From IMG/VR virus record IMGVR_UViG_3300048912_000010, positions 1 through 22,115 of that record: DNA of 22,115 nt. The stretch is one strand, 5' to 3'. The translations under genes and the position numbers were made by a program. The notes under the pieces are model-generated. The model searched no databases and was not told where the DNA came from. It saw only the letters and a list, made by a program, of their open reading frames with translations. Positions 7,592 to 15,247 of this stretch are shown here, one piece after another. Positions within the stretch are counted from its first letter, which is position 1. Each line of letters starts with the position of its first letter. This stretch comes from a virus.

Positions 7592-7657
7592 ATCCGTCAG
7601 GTCTTCACGATTACCGATAGCGGCAGTCGTCAGGAAGGTATTAGTTGGAGCAGTCAT
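7592..7657 (-). CDS. Major capsid protein, exon 1 (22 codons)
   Basis: ATG 7657 has a strong AAGGAG 8 bases upstream, overlapping the scaffold stop (TAAGGAG). The 22 codons end in GNREDLTD, the most conserved N-terminal motif of this capsid family; the frame then meets TAA at 7589-7591, just inside the intron. The exon ends in T7592, which can form the U-G wobble at the 5' splice site (exon GGAU with intron GUCC). Confidence 0.9.
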
Positions 7658-7668
7658 GTTATTTCTCC

Positions 7669-8700
7669 TTACAGAAGATTCATAAAGACATTCGCAGCAG
7701 CGTCAATGGACCCTGATTTCTTCAGGTCTTTCATTGCGCGAGTGCGATTATCAACAGTGTTTTGTTGTGGCACGCCGGGACGCTCTACCATGGTGGGCGC
7801 AGCAGTGACCTTCTTAGTCGCTTCTTTCGCTCGTGCCATGAGGCTGTCATATAGCATTGCCTTGCGCGCCATGAGAATCACGCGATGATCACCGAGATTG
7901 CCAATTTCATCTGGAGTGAATTCATTAGCCATCATGTGATCACGGATCTTTTCTCCATCAGCTTTCACTTTCGCTGCATCTTTCCATTCTGGGAGCTTGG
8001 CGTAGAGTTTCTCTAGCTGCTCCGCATCGTAGGCTTTCTTTGCAGCGGTCTGTTCCTGCTGATATTGCGCTTGCAGTCGTTGCAATTCCTGTTGAGCCTT
8101 GCCCATCTCCGCTTGTCTTAGTTCAAAGATGCGTTTTTGGGAAAGGTATTCGACAGGATCAGAATTCAAAAGCTCTTGCGTCAGCACTTTCTCTTGCTCA
8201 CGCAACAGGCTTTCATTCGTGATCATGAAGTTACTCAGTTCACGTGCGTAATGCTCACGTTCAGCTTTGGCTTGATTCGCCTGAGCTTCAGTAGCCTTAC
8301 GTTCTTCAGCAAGGCCCATCGTCTTTTGCGTGTAATCCGCTTGACGTAGGCCGCTCTTATACAGTTCCGGCAATTCCGACTTCTTGATTTGCACATCCTT
8401 GCCATCTACTTGGATGGTGAATGTGTCCTCTTCGGGCTGCCTTTCCTGTACGTTCTCTTCTTCCGCAGCCAGACGAGCGGCAATATCCTCTTCGGATTCG
8501 TCGCCAGTCTCTTGTGCTACTTCCTGTTTCTTCTCAGGCTCTTTCGCTTGAACTGGAGCAGGTTTAGCTGCTTCAGGCTCGGCAGAAGGATTCAGGATCG
8601 AAGCAAAGGCACTGGCCGCCTGATCGATGCCACCACCAATGGAACCTTCGCCATCAGCATCGCGAAAGATAAAGCGCTTGCGGAATTTATTGATGTTCAT
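7669..8700 (-). CDS. Scaffolding protein
   Basis: A 343-aa, very acidic and Glu/Gln/Ala/Lys-rich protein. Residues ~20-95 are low-complexity acidic linker (EEDIAARLAAEEENVQE). A short ordered segment follows (FTIQVDGKDVQIKKSELPEL). Residues ~115-260 form a long coiled coil (KATEAQANQAKAEREHYAREL, QQELQRLQAQYQQEQTAAKK). The C-terminal tail (RAMKDLKKSGSIDAAANVFMNLL) is a basic/amphipathic helix of the kind that binds the capsid protein. Length, composition and place between portal and capsid match P22-type scaffolds. AAGAGGACATT precedes ATG 8700. Its stop overlaps the capsid ribosome site (TAAGGAG), so expression is coupled. Confidence 0.88.
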   Translation of the reverse strand: MNINKFRKRFIFRDADGEGSIGGGIDQAASAFASILNPSAEPEAAKPAPVQAKEPEKKQEVAQETGDESEEDIAARLAAEEENVQERQPEEDTFTIQVDGKDVQIKKSELPELYKSGLRQADYTQKTMGLAEERKATEAQANQAKAEREHYARELSNFMITNESLLREQEKVLTQELLNSDPVEYLSQKRIFELRQAEMGKAQQELQRLQAQYQQEQTAAKKAYDAEQLEKLYAKLPEWKDAAKVKADGEKIRDHMMANEFTPDEIGNLGDHRVILMARKAMLYDSLMARAKEATKKVTAAPTMVERPGVPQQNTVDNRTRAMKDLKKSGSIDAAANVFMNLL

Positions 8701-8732
8701 AATGTCCTCTTGGATTCCTCACGGAGTGTCCA

Positions 8733-8888
8733 TTAAAGCGAAACAATCTCGCCGGTCGTCAATTGATAGGCTGCTTTGCCTACCTTTACTTCAATGTTTG
8801 CGCCGTTCTTCAGTTGGGCCAGATCATGCTTAGCTTCTGGATGCCAGCAGCGAACAACAGCGCGCTTTTCTGCATGTACTTCGGCCAT
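8733..8888 (-). CDS. Small phage protein, function unknown (51 aa, possible 112-aa longer form)
   Basis: The reading frame is open from ATG 9071 to the stop at 8733 (112 codons), but the best-supported start is ATG 8888, which overlaps the upstream stop as TGATG and is the coupling style used across this genome. The 51-aa product (MAEVHAEKRAVVRCWHPEAK, then IEVKVGKAAYQLTTGEIVSL) looks like one small beta domain. The extra 61 residues of the longer form are Gly/Gln/Glu-rich and lie wholly within the neighbouring gene in another frame, so they may be a shadow. No function is known. It sits between portal and scaffold. Confidence 0.6.
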   Translation of the reverse strand: MAEVHAEKRAVVRCWHPEAKHDLAQLKNGANIEVKVGKAAYQLTTGEIVSL

Positions 8889-9196
8889 CAACTCCAGCCA
8901 ATCAATTCCTTGACCTTCTGCGGCATCGTGCGCTTGCGCTCCAAATCCAGGCTCGCCAGTTTGCCCTTGTCCAACGTCGATTTCAGGCTGTTTTCCAGCT
9001 TCTGGCTCAACATGTACAGATTCCACAGGTGCTCTCTTCCGGTATGGTCTCTTGCCGGTGATTGTTTCCATTGTTCGATAATCTCCGATTGAATATCCGT
9101 GAATGCTGCTTGGAATGCCTCATTCTCAAGCACCAAACGAGCCTGATCAGCGTCGTAAATGCGCTTATTCAATTCCAATTCATCATCCAAGTTCAT
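8888..9196 (-). CDS. Conserved portal-downstream protein, function unknown (102 aa)
   Basis: A 102-aa all-helical protein: DDELELNKRIYDADQARLVLENEAFQAAF, then WKQSPARDHTGREHLWNLYMLSQKLENSL and a Lys-rich tail. Small proteins with this A-D-x-A-R-x-V/L-L-x-N-x-A-F and S-P-A-R-D-x-x-G-R-E pattern often follow portal genes in podovirus-like phages; their role is unclear. The start is ATG 9196, preceded by GGGGG at six bases and overlapping the last codons of the portal gene. A start at 9220 would add 8 residues and lacks a good ribosome site. Confidence 0.75.
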   Translation of the reverse strand: MNLDDELELNKRIYDADQARLVLENEAFQAAFTDIQSEIIEQWKQSPARDHTGREHLWNLYMLSQKLENSLKSTLDKGKLASLDLERKRTMPQKVKELIGWS

Positions 9197-11504
9197 TATT
9201 AACCCCCATGTTTGCGGCATCCTCAGCGGCAGCTAGGCTTGGATCATTAATCTGCCCCGCAGAGATTTGAGCAGTTACGATCTTCGTCTGTGCTTCCAGA
9301 TCAGCTTTATAGCGATCCAAAGCCAGTTGTTCGCGTGCGGTCTGCTCACGCTCCAAAGCCATCTGCTGACGATTTTGCTCACGAACAACCTCAATACGTA
9401 GCTCATTCTCGGCTTTCAAGCGCTGCTGCTCTGCTTCCAATTGCTGGCGATTGCGATCCACTTCCATTTGAACCTGCGCTTCGATCTGCTTAATCTGGAG
9501 TGCATTCTCTCGATCAGCCTGAGCCTGTTGAGCCTTGTAAGCCATTTCCCGCTGATGCGCCTGCTCATCCATCTGAGCCTTAACCAATGCAGGATCTTGC
9601 TGCTGCTGCGGAGGAGGATTGTTCTTCGGGTCGTTAAAGAACTCGTCACCATTCTTAAATCCGAGCGCATTAGCCAATTTGATATTGGCGTTATAGACGT
9701 TCTCAGGATTCGCTACGCCAATTGCCAAGCCTTGTGCCTGAGCTTGCGAGAGAGCCAGCAAATGAGCGACCAATTGATCCTTATTACCGGTACCAAGACC
9801 GACATTCACATGCAGGCTGAATTGGTTCGTCCATTCACGCGGATCGACGTTCACCCATTGGCCGCTGACCTTAATCATTTCTGGCTTGTTCTGATAGTTC
9901 ATTACAAGCTTCAGGATCATGTTTCCAAGGTCAGTGAATCCAGTCTCAGCCATGTAGCGAGAAATCGCCTCTACGCGTGAATCTGCTCTATTGGTGATGA
10001 TGTTTGCAGCAGTGGCGGTTTGCTGAAGTTGCAGACCATTTCCGCCTTGGCTTTGGCGAGTCCAACCGGTCGATTCTTCGGTGAAGCCTTCAAACCATTG
10101 CATCAGTTGCATGGCCGAGTTTGTGTCGCCGATACCTTGATCGAGTCGGCCTACAGCGCCAGGGGATTTAGTACGGACAATGCCGCCAGGAGTCGAGCGC
10201 AGCAGATCATCGAGATTCACCTGATTCTCTACCGCAAAGTAACGCCCATTCACTTGCAGATAGACGTTATCCAGTTGCGCACGAATCAGACTGGTATTGA
10301 CGCGCTGCGGCTCAATAGCCAGATCAGCAGGACACATACCGAAGAATAAGTGCGGCAATGGAATAGAGCCGAGTGCCACGAATGGTGGCTCATCGCATTC
10401 CTCATTGGTAAAGATATGAGTACCGGACTTGCAGACTTTGCGCCATTCAGCTACACCATCACCATCGAAATCGACTTGCATGTAGGCTTCAATAAGCCAC
10501 ACAAGGCGCTGCGATTCATCGATATAGCTGCCTTCTTCATTGAAATACGATTCGTCGTTATCGTAGTTCTCGCGCTCCACACGTTCCATGCTGTTTTCTG
10601 CGCCCGAATCTTCGGTCGGCAGATTATCAGGGATCGTATAACCAGCACTACGAAGTTGACCAATGGAGCGTTGAACACGATGCGCGCAGAATGGCGAAGT
10701 CTTGATCGACTTGGCACGGCGGCTAATCAGGAATTCCTCAGGCGGGACGTTCTCAATGCAGACGCGGCCACCTTCCTTAGTGCGCTTGCAAATAACGTCA
10801 TAGAGGACTGGATCAGGTTGGGCCTGAAGCGCTTCGTATTGCTGCTCCAGTTGCATGCCTTGCTGAGCTAGTTGCTGATCCTGAGTCTGCTGATATTGAG
10901 CCTGAATCTGGTCAAGCTGAGCCTTCATCTGCTCCAGCGCTTTATTCTTCTGATCGACCGCTTCTTCATCAGGATATGACTTCTGGCTAGTTACTTCGAT
11001 TTCCTCATCTTCCATGAGGATAGCCAATTGCACATCGGTCTGGCCGTTATAGCGCTCAGTAGTCTCAATATACGAGCTATCCCACCATACTTTGATAATC
11101 CCCACCTTCTGCATCAAAGCTTCACGAATCCATGTTGCAGTGATCGTGTAACCAGGATTCTTATTGCGGAAGATGTGATTGACGTACTCTGAGATAAGCT
11201 TGGCTTGAGGCTCGCCATCAGGACGGGTAGGCTCAAACTCGAATACGTTGTCCGAACCGTAGAAAGTTTTGAGCAAGGGCGCTTCCATGCCTAATACTGT
11301 ATTGCGAACAGTCGTATCGACTACGCGAGAACGTCCGTCAATCTCAGGAGGGGCCAAATCTTCTTTGGGGATGCCGAGGAAGTAGTATTCATTGCGGCGG
11401 CGCATTTCCTCAAGCTTGCCATCACCATAGCCGTAAGACTGGCGAAGCTCATTATCGATCATCGCCAGCAAATCATGTTCGGTCAAGCGTTCTGGTTTTG
11501 GCAT
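9183..11504 (-). CDS. Portal protein
   Basis: A 773-aa protein, similar in size to the P22-type portal. It contains the N-terminal helical clip region (ELRQSYGYGDGKLEEMRRRNEYYFLG), the wing/stem segments (EALMQKVGIIKVWWDSSY and CKRTKEGGRVCIENVPPEEFLI), and the conserved PPFVALGSIPLPHLFFGMCPADLA region. From about residue 640 to 755 there is a Gln/Glu/Arg-rich continuous helix (REMAYKAQQAQADREN, then LEAEQQRLKAENELRIE), suiting the C-terminal barrel of P22-like portals. A Gln-rich insert around 195-230 looks like another coiled coil. ATG 11504 has an in-frame stop immediately upstream (TAG ACC AAT ATG), so it is the first possible ATG, yet no ribosome site is visible before it. Confidence 0.93.
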   Translation of the reverse strand: MPKPERLTEHDLLAMIDNELRQSYGYGDGKLEEMRRRNEYYFLGIPKEDLAPPEIDGRSRVVDTTVRNTVLGMEAPLLKTFYGSDNVFEFEPTRPDGEPQAKLISEYVNHIFRNKNPGYTITATWIREALMQKVGIIKVWWDSSYIETTERYNGQTDVQLAILMEDEEIEVTSQKSYPDEEAVDQKNKALEQMKAQLDQIQAQYQQTQDQQLAQQGMQLEQQYEALQAQPDPVLYDVICKRTKEGGRVCIENVPPEEFLISRRAKSIKTSPFCAHRVQRSIGQLRSAGYTIPDNLPTEDSGAENSMERVERENYDNDESYFNEEGSYIDESQRLVWLIEAYMQVDFDGDGVAEWRKVCKSGTHIFTNEECDEPPFVALGSIPLPHLFFGMCPADLAIEPQRVNTSLIRAQLDNVYLQVNGRYFAVENQVNLDDLLRSTPGGIVRTKSPGAVGRLDQGIGDTNSAMQLMQWFEGFTEESTGWTRQSQGGNGLQLQQTATAANIITNRADSRVEAISRYMAETGFTDLGNMILKLVMNYQNKPEMIKVSGQWVNVDPREWTNQFSLHVNVGLGTGNKDQLVAHLLALSQAQAQGLAIGVANPENVYNANIKLANALGFKNGDEFFNDPKNNPPPQQQQDPALVKAQMDEQAHQREMAYKAQQAQADRENALQIKQIEAQVQMEVDRNRQQLEAEQQRLKAENELRIEVVREQNRQQMALEREQTAREQLALDRYKADLEAQTKIVTAQISAGQINDPSLAAAEDAANMGVNNELG

Positions 11505-11579
11505 ATTGGTCTAGGGTGTCGTCACGACATTGCTAGAAAACTGTTACAGGTAATTTCTCGCGATTTTATACCATATTTC

Positions 11580-12833
11580 TTACGCGTAGTTATATTTAGG
11601 GATATTCAACGTCCCTCCCCATGTTTCATTCGTCATATTGTCGGCATTCACGCATATGTACCGTAAACAGTCGCTGCCGTGGCTCCATTCATCATGCATC
11701 GGAGCGCCTGGCTCGTTAGTCTGCTGATTAATCGACCGACGATAGCGCTTAGCACATTGAATCAGGCGATCACACTTATCTTTATCGAGATAGATCCGGT
11801 TGAATGTCATCCTGACCAAACGAATACCATCCTCAATAGACATATTCGGCGTGATTGCTACGTCCCAGCCAAATGCCTGCATAATCTCTTCTGCACTCTT
11901 TCCAGTCTTGAAGTCCTTATTACGCCCATCATGCGGCAAATAAAGCGTGCCCCAATTGTAATTCTTCTTCTTCAGTTCAGCCGAGTAATGATCCAACGTC
12001 TTATGTGAGTCCTCAATGTATTCGATGATCCTTAGCTCAGATCCTTGCCGCTGAACCAAGCTAATCGCCATCGCGTCATTCCAGCCAAGATCGAATACAA
12101 CATGCACCTTTAGCATTGGGTCGTATGGAACGTCACGGATGCGTTTCTCAGATTCAACCTTTGCGATTTCATCGTAATAAATTGCCCCTGAGACAGCAGG
12201 CATACACTTGCCTTCCCATATGTTTTCGTATTCAGCCTTAGGCAATGTCGCCTGGGCGTGGAGGCGCTCCTTCTCCAAGACCTCAGGGAACCATTTATTG
12301 TCGGTATAGTTCATTTCGACAATCATGCAGTCCTCAGGAGCATTCGTTACGAAGCGATCATAAGTTTCGTCTGTCTCAAGCTCTGGATTGAAGCTCACCC
12401 ATATCTCAGAGCCATCCTTACGAATGGTTGGGATAAGCGTCTTCCATGAGCGCTTACTAACGGATTGCGCTTCTTCCACCCATACAATATCGCATCCCTC
12501 AAATGACTTGATGGAATCAACTGTTTGGTCTGATAGACCAGAGAAAGAGAACTCAGTGCCATTGCGGCCCCGAATCTCACCTTCCAGCACTTGATAGAAC
12601 GATGTAAGGTGAAGGCGCTCAATCTGGTCTTTGAGCAGCTTATGGACGGATTGCTTGATGGATTTCTGTACTTCACGAGTGCAGAGAATTCGGAGTTTTT
12701 TAGATGAGCCGAGGATTAGCAGTGCCTGGGCGAAGCTCCAAGACTTAGCGCTACCTCGACCACCTCTCGCGCCTTTATAGCGGATCTTCTTCGTCAGAAG
12801 GAATTCAAGCTTCGCGGGGAAGTCAATTTCCAT
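11580..12833 (-). CDS. terL: Terminase large subunit (PBSX/TerL family)
   Basis: A 417-aa DNA-packaging motor. Walker A is GARGGRGSAKS (residues 21-31) and Walker B with catalytic Glu is DIVWVEEA (115-122); the coupling motif lies near FNPELETDE. The C-terminal RNase H-like nuclease has acidic metal ligands in VVFDLGWND (Asp248), LPHDGRNKD (301-307) and HDEWSHGSDCLRY (Asp381, Asp388). Its ATG lies 11 nt inside the end of terS, as usual for coupled packaging genes. Length is normal for the PBSX-type family. It translocates DNA through the portal encoded next. Confidence 0.96.
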   Translation of the reverse strand: MEIDFPAKLEFLLTKKIRYKGARGGRGSAKSWSFAQALLILGSSKKLRILCTREVQKSIKQSVHKLLKDQIERLHLTSFYQVLEGEIRGRNGTEFSFSGLSDQTVDSIKSFEGCDIVWVEEAQSVSKRSWKTLIPTIRKDGSEIWVSFNPELETDETYDRFVTNAPEDCMIVEMNYTDNKWFPEVLEKERLHAQATLPKAEYENIWEGKCMPAVSGAIYYDEIAKVESEKRIRDVPYDPMLKVHVVFDLGWNDAMAISLVQRQGSELRIIEYIEDSHKTLDHYSAELKKKNYNWGTLYLPHDGRNKDFKTGKSAEEIMQAFGWDVAITPNMSIEDGIRLVRMTFNRIYLDKDKCDRLIQCAKRYRRSINQQTNEPGAPMHDEWSHGSDCLRYICVNADNMTNETWGGTLNIPKYNYA

Positions 12834-13275
12834 CTTTTGGCTTTACGAAGTTGATCTTCCAGTTCATTTCTACCGGGCCACCATTAGGGCCAGTATGCTC
12901 AACATCCTGCTTATCGCGCCATTCAGTAGGCTTGCGGTTCTTCAGCCAGAAGATAGCGGCAGTAGTATCAGGAGGATAGTATTTGATGATTGGGGTCTGG
13001 ATAATCTCTTTATCCACAACCCGGATATCGACTTCAGGATGCTCATAGCCAAGAGCGCGAGAGAACAAACTACGCTCCACTCGCGCATCAGCCTCCATCT
13101 TTCCAATCCTTAAGGAGTGACAAAATTTGTCACTTTCGTTCTTCCATCGATGAATTGTTCTTATGTCAACACCGAAGAAATCAGCCAATTCGGAATCAGT
13201 AGCACCGAGCTTACATAGCTTATTGGCCTGTTCGATGTATTCAGGTTTGAATTTACTTGGACGACCTGCTGTCAT
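12823..13275 (-). CDS. terS: Terminase small subunit
   Basis: A 150-aa protein that recognises the packaging site. The N-terminus has a helix-turn-helix, LGATDSELADFFGVDIRTIHRWKNES (about residues 23-48), preceded by GRPSKFKPEY, a common opening of phage small terminases. The central part (LFSRALGYEHPEVDIRVVD) and the C-terminal PPDTTAAIFWLKNRKPTEWRD are family hallmarks. The stop overlaps terL by 11 nt. A ribosome-like AAGGAATCC is rather far from ATG 13275. A 19-nt palindrome inside the gene (13116-13134) is listed as a possible packaging-site element. Confidence 0.93.
   Translation of the reverse strand: MTAGRPSKFKPEYIEQANKLCKLGATDSELADFFGVDIRTIHRWKNESDKFCHSLRIGKMEADARVERSLFSRALGYEHPEVDIRVVDKEIIQTPIIKYYPPDTTAAIFWLKNRKPTEWRDKQDVEHTGPNGGPVEMNWKINFVKPKDGN
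13116..13134. repeat. Palindrome inside terS, possible pac element
   Basis: AGTGACAAAATTTGTCACT is a perfect inverted repeat with 9-bp arms around a single central base. It lies in the terS coding region just after the HTH-encoding segment. In P22 and similar phages the headful packaging start site lies within the small-terminase gene, so this is a plausible but unproven recognition site. An operator or mRNA hairpin is also possible. Confidence 0.35.
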
Positions 13276-13321
13276 GTTTAAATCTGGATTCCTTCACAGG
13301 ATTGTCCAGCCTCACATGTTA

Positions 13322-14140
13322 TTAAGGAATGCGGCGGAAGAGTAATCCCTCCCATGAACCGCTGATAATCATACCTGCATTGCTAGTATAACTGCATCGC
13401 AATTGAAAGTCATTCAATGCAGGAACTAATATGCGTGTTTTCGGATCTAGACTCTTTGCTGATACGTCAGTGCAGGACATTGCTCGCGGCATTCGAACTG
13501 GCGAAGTAGCATTCGGGCCACGGAAATAGAACAGCATATCTGCGCCACGAGTACCACCACCGGCAGATGAGTTAATCTGAATGTCGATATCGTAAATTAG
13601 GAGAGCGTGGCCGGCAGGTACAGTATATTGACTCCCTTTATCAACGCCTGGAGTTAGGTCAGCTACTGCTGCGACTGGAACGACTGCGCGAGTAGTGCCG
13701 GCTCCTGCATCCCTGATGCGAATCTCACCAGCATTTCGCAGCCCTGATCCAACAGTGGTCAGACCTACAGAGTTAATACGATAGAACTGTGTCGCCAATG
13801 CAACAGCGGTAACGCCATTCATTGTGACGACTTCAGAGATTTCAGCGCCAGCAATGTCTAGGCCGCTTACCGTGATAGTCCGTGCACCTGTTCCTGCTGC
13901 TGCATCATTAGCAGCGCTGACACCCACGGAGACAGCCTCTAGACTTGTTGCAGCGGTCATCCATGGGTAGATACCACCATTCGTCCAAAGATCGTTTGCA
14001 GCCACGCCTGATCCAGCAATAGTGCATTGGCCTAGCCTTGTAACGCGGCGGATAATAGCGCCTGGCGCTGTGCCGCCCATCAGGCCAAGAGAAATATCCG
14101 CGAATATATCGCTCTTGGTATTTGTTACGTATTCAGTCAT
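13322..14140 (-). CDS. Putative beta-rich virion structural protein upstream of the terminase
   Basis: A 272-aa, Ala/Thr/Gly/Val-rich protein with alternating beta segments (ARTITVSGLDIAGAEISEVVTMNG, FYRINSVGLTTVG, HALLIYDIDIQINSS) and a C-terminal MIISGSWEGLLFRRIP. No catalytic residues, signal peptide or transmembrane helices are visible. The composition resembles head-fibre or decoration proteins of tailed phages. Its place before terS rather than after the capsid is unusual. A GAGGCAAAT site precedes ATG 14140. I do not recognise a named family. Confidence 0.6.
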   Translation of the reverse strand: MTEYVTNTKSDIFADISLGLMGGTAPGAIIRRVTRLGQCTIAGSGVAANDLWTNGGIYPWMTAATSLEAVSVGVSAANDAAAGTGARTITVSGLDIAGAEISEVVTMNGVTAVALATQFYRINSVGLTTVGSGLRNAGEIRIRDAGAGTTRAVVPVAAVADLTPGVDKGSQYTVPAGHALLIYDIDIQINSSAGGGTRGADMLFYFRGPNATSPVRMPRAMSCTDVSAKSLDPKTRILVPALNDFQLRCSYTSNAGMIISGSWEGLLFRRIP

Positions 14141-14200
14141 ATTTGCCTCGTGAGCGTTTCACAACGTGTCACTTGCCCGAAATTGGGCAGATGGGCAATT

Positions 14201-14353
14201 CTACTTCTTTTTCTTGACTTGTTGTTTTTTTGCTTCGCGTTGGACTCTGTAAGCAATTCCCGCCGCAACATCGGGACGTTTACCGCTCTTTATCTCAGTT
14301 TCAATATTACGAGACAATGCCTTTTTACTCGGTGATTTAATCAGCATTATCAT
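14201..14353 (-). CDS. Small basic phage protein (50 aa)
   Basis: A 50-aa Lys-rich protein: [40 protein letters not shown] followed by a Lys-rich tail. The pattern K-K-A-x-S-x-N-I/V-x-T-E-x-x-x-G-K-x-x-x-x-A-x-A-I-A-Y occurs in many short phage proteins of unknown function. The start is ATG 14353, overlapping the stop of the 69-aa gene (ATGA). It is too short for routine gene callers. A nucleic-acid-binding role is only a guess from charge. Confidence 0.75.
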   Translation of the reverse strand: MIMLIKSPSKKALSRNIETEIKSGKRPDVAAGIAYRVQREAKKQQVKKKK

Positions 14354-14559
14354 TTGCCTTTCTTCAGGACTTTGTTCGCCTTGGCCCGGATCTTATCAGC
14401 TGTCGATTCACTGATTCGACCAGCATTCACAGCTTGTGTAACTCGCGCTTTGGCATTGGCAGCGTGAGCACGATCATTAATCACATATTTTCTTTCGCCA
14501 GGCATAGCGAAATCACTCTTTGGCAGCGAGTTCCGTTTCTTAGTGGTCAATGTAGCCAT
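14350..14559 (-). CDS. Small basic phage protein (69 aa)
   Basis: A 69-aa protein: [40 protein letters not shown], followed by a Lys/Ala helical tail. The segment S-D-F-A-x-P-x-x-R-x-Y-x-I-x-D-x-x-H-A-x-N-A is a recurrent motif of small phage proteins (DUF6582-like) without a settled function. GAGGATG sits before ATG 14559. It is the first gene after the intrinsic terminator and couples to the 50-aa gene through an ATGA overlap. Confidence 0.78.
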   Translation of the reverse strand: MATLTTKKRNSLPKSDFAMPGERKYVINDRAHAANAKARVTQAVNAGRISESTADKIRAKANKVLKKGK

Positions 14560-14609
14560 TTCATCCTCACAGTAATTGAAACTGCTTTCAAATATAGCAG
14601 ATATTGGAT

Positions 14610-14647
14610 AAAAAAATCCCGCTAGTGGCGCGTATGTCCACAGCGGG
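14610..14647 (-). terminator. Strong intrinsic terminator before the late structural operon
   Basis: CCCGCT (14642-14647) and AGCGGG (14618-14623) form the outer stem and GTGG with CCAC extends it inward, with one bulged T and a 9-nt loop. Seven T follow at 14610-14616 on the minus strand. It lies downstream of the HNH-AP2 gene and upstream of every structural gene. If the late operon is read from the promoter near 15465, this terminator must be overcome, as lambda tR' is by Q. Confidence 0.88.
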
Positions 14648-14764
14648 CAAATTGGAGGGTGATGCTAGGGGTGAAACAAAGGAAATCGGTGACAGCTTTA
14701 CACTGTCTTGGCATCTTGTAGCAGATGCTGCTCTCAATCTATAGCCAAATCATACATTACTTGG
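14648..14764 (-). other. Hairpin-rich segment between HNH-AP2 gene and terminator
   Basis: After the HNH stop three hairpins follow in a row: ATAGCCAA with TTGGCTAT, GCATCT with AGATGC (loop of six), and GACAG with CTGTC. No reading frame with a ribosome site is seen. The segment ends in a pyrimidine-rich stretch before the terminator. CACCCC here is complementary to GGGGTG of the leader upstream of the HNH gene, so both could be parts of one folded RNA interrupted by the gene. Confidence 0.4.
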
Positions 14765-15247
14765 CTATCCGAATGCAAACTCACCATGCAATTTTTTCAG
14801 TTCCGCCATGTATGCCGATGCCGCTTTTTCGGGAGTATCAAAAGTCCCGATATGGCGATCAAGCCCATCAACTCTTATTCTTGCTATCCATTTGCCATGA
14901 GTGCGCGACTTCCTTACTCCCTTTTTCCCACTCATGCTATCACTTCTAACTTTTCTGTTAGCTTTATTCTGTCTATCCGATGCAATCCTCAGATTGTCTA
15001 TTCGATTGTCATGCTTAATTCTATTTTTATGATCAATCTCACCGGTAGCGCAACAACCATAGTGCAGCTCCCATATTAACTGATGAGCCCTATAAGTCTT
15101 ACCTTTGAATTTAATAGTGACATAACCATGGCTGCCGATACTTCCAGCAACACTCCCAGAAGTTATGCCAGCTCGCGGAGAGATTATCCAATGTAAGTTC
15201 CCAGACAAAGGATCGTATGAGAGATTTTCGAGTAAATTCTTTTTCAT
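14765..15247 (-). CDS. HNH endonuclease with C-terminal AP2 DNA-binding domain
   Basis: A 160-aa protein. Residues ~1-45 carry a short beta region (LSYDPLSGNLHWIISP, then GYVTIKFKGKTYRAHQLIWELHYG). The HNH_3 core follows: GEIDHKNRIKHDNRIDNLRIASDRQNKANR, with His and Asn of the beta-beta-alpha-metal fold. Residues ~105-158 form an AP2-like domain (KGVRKSRTHGKWIARIRVDG, IGTFDTPEKAASAYMAEL). This combination is common in phage homing endonucleases. Start ATG 15247 has AGGGCATC before it. It is not inside a coding exon pair that I can rebuild; instead it lies between a structured leader and a terminator at the early/late boundary. Confidence 0.9.
   Translation of the reverse strand: MKKNLLENLSYDPLSGNLHWIISPRAGITSGSVAGSIGSHGYVTIKFKGKTYRAHQLIWELHYGCCATGEIDHKNRIKHDNRIDNLRIASDRQNKANRKVRSDSMSGKKGVRKSRTHGKWIARIRVDGLDRHIGTFDTPEKAASAYMAELKKLHGEFAFG

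Noticed and set aside
9441-9980. 179-codon plus-strand ORF opposite the portal gene
   Set aside because: A Leu/Ile-rich antisense frame of the portal coiled-coil coding region, typical of shadows of Gln/Glu-rich genes; no start signals.
14161-14200. Terminator from TTGCCC/GGGCAA after the 50-aa gene
   Set aside because: The stem is only 6 bp with a long loop and has no T run on the minus strand; on the plus strand there is no gene to terminate.
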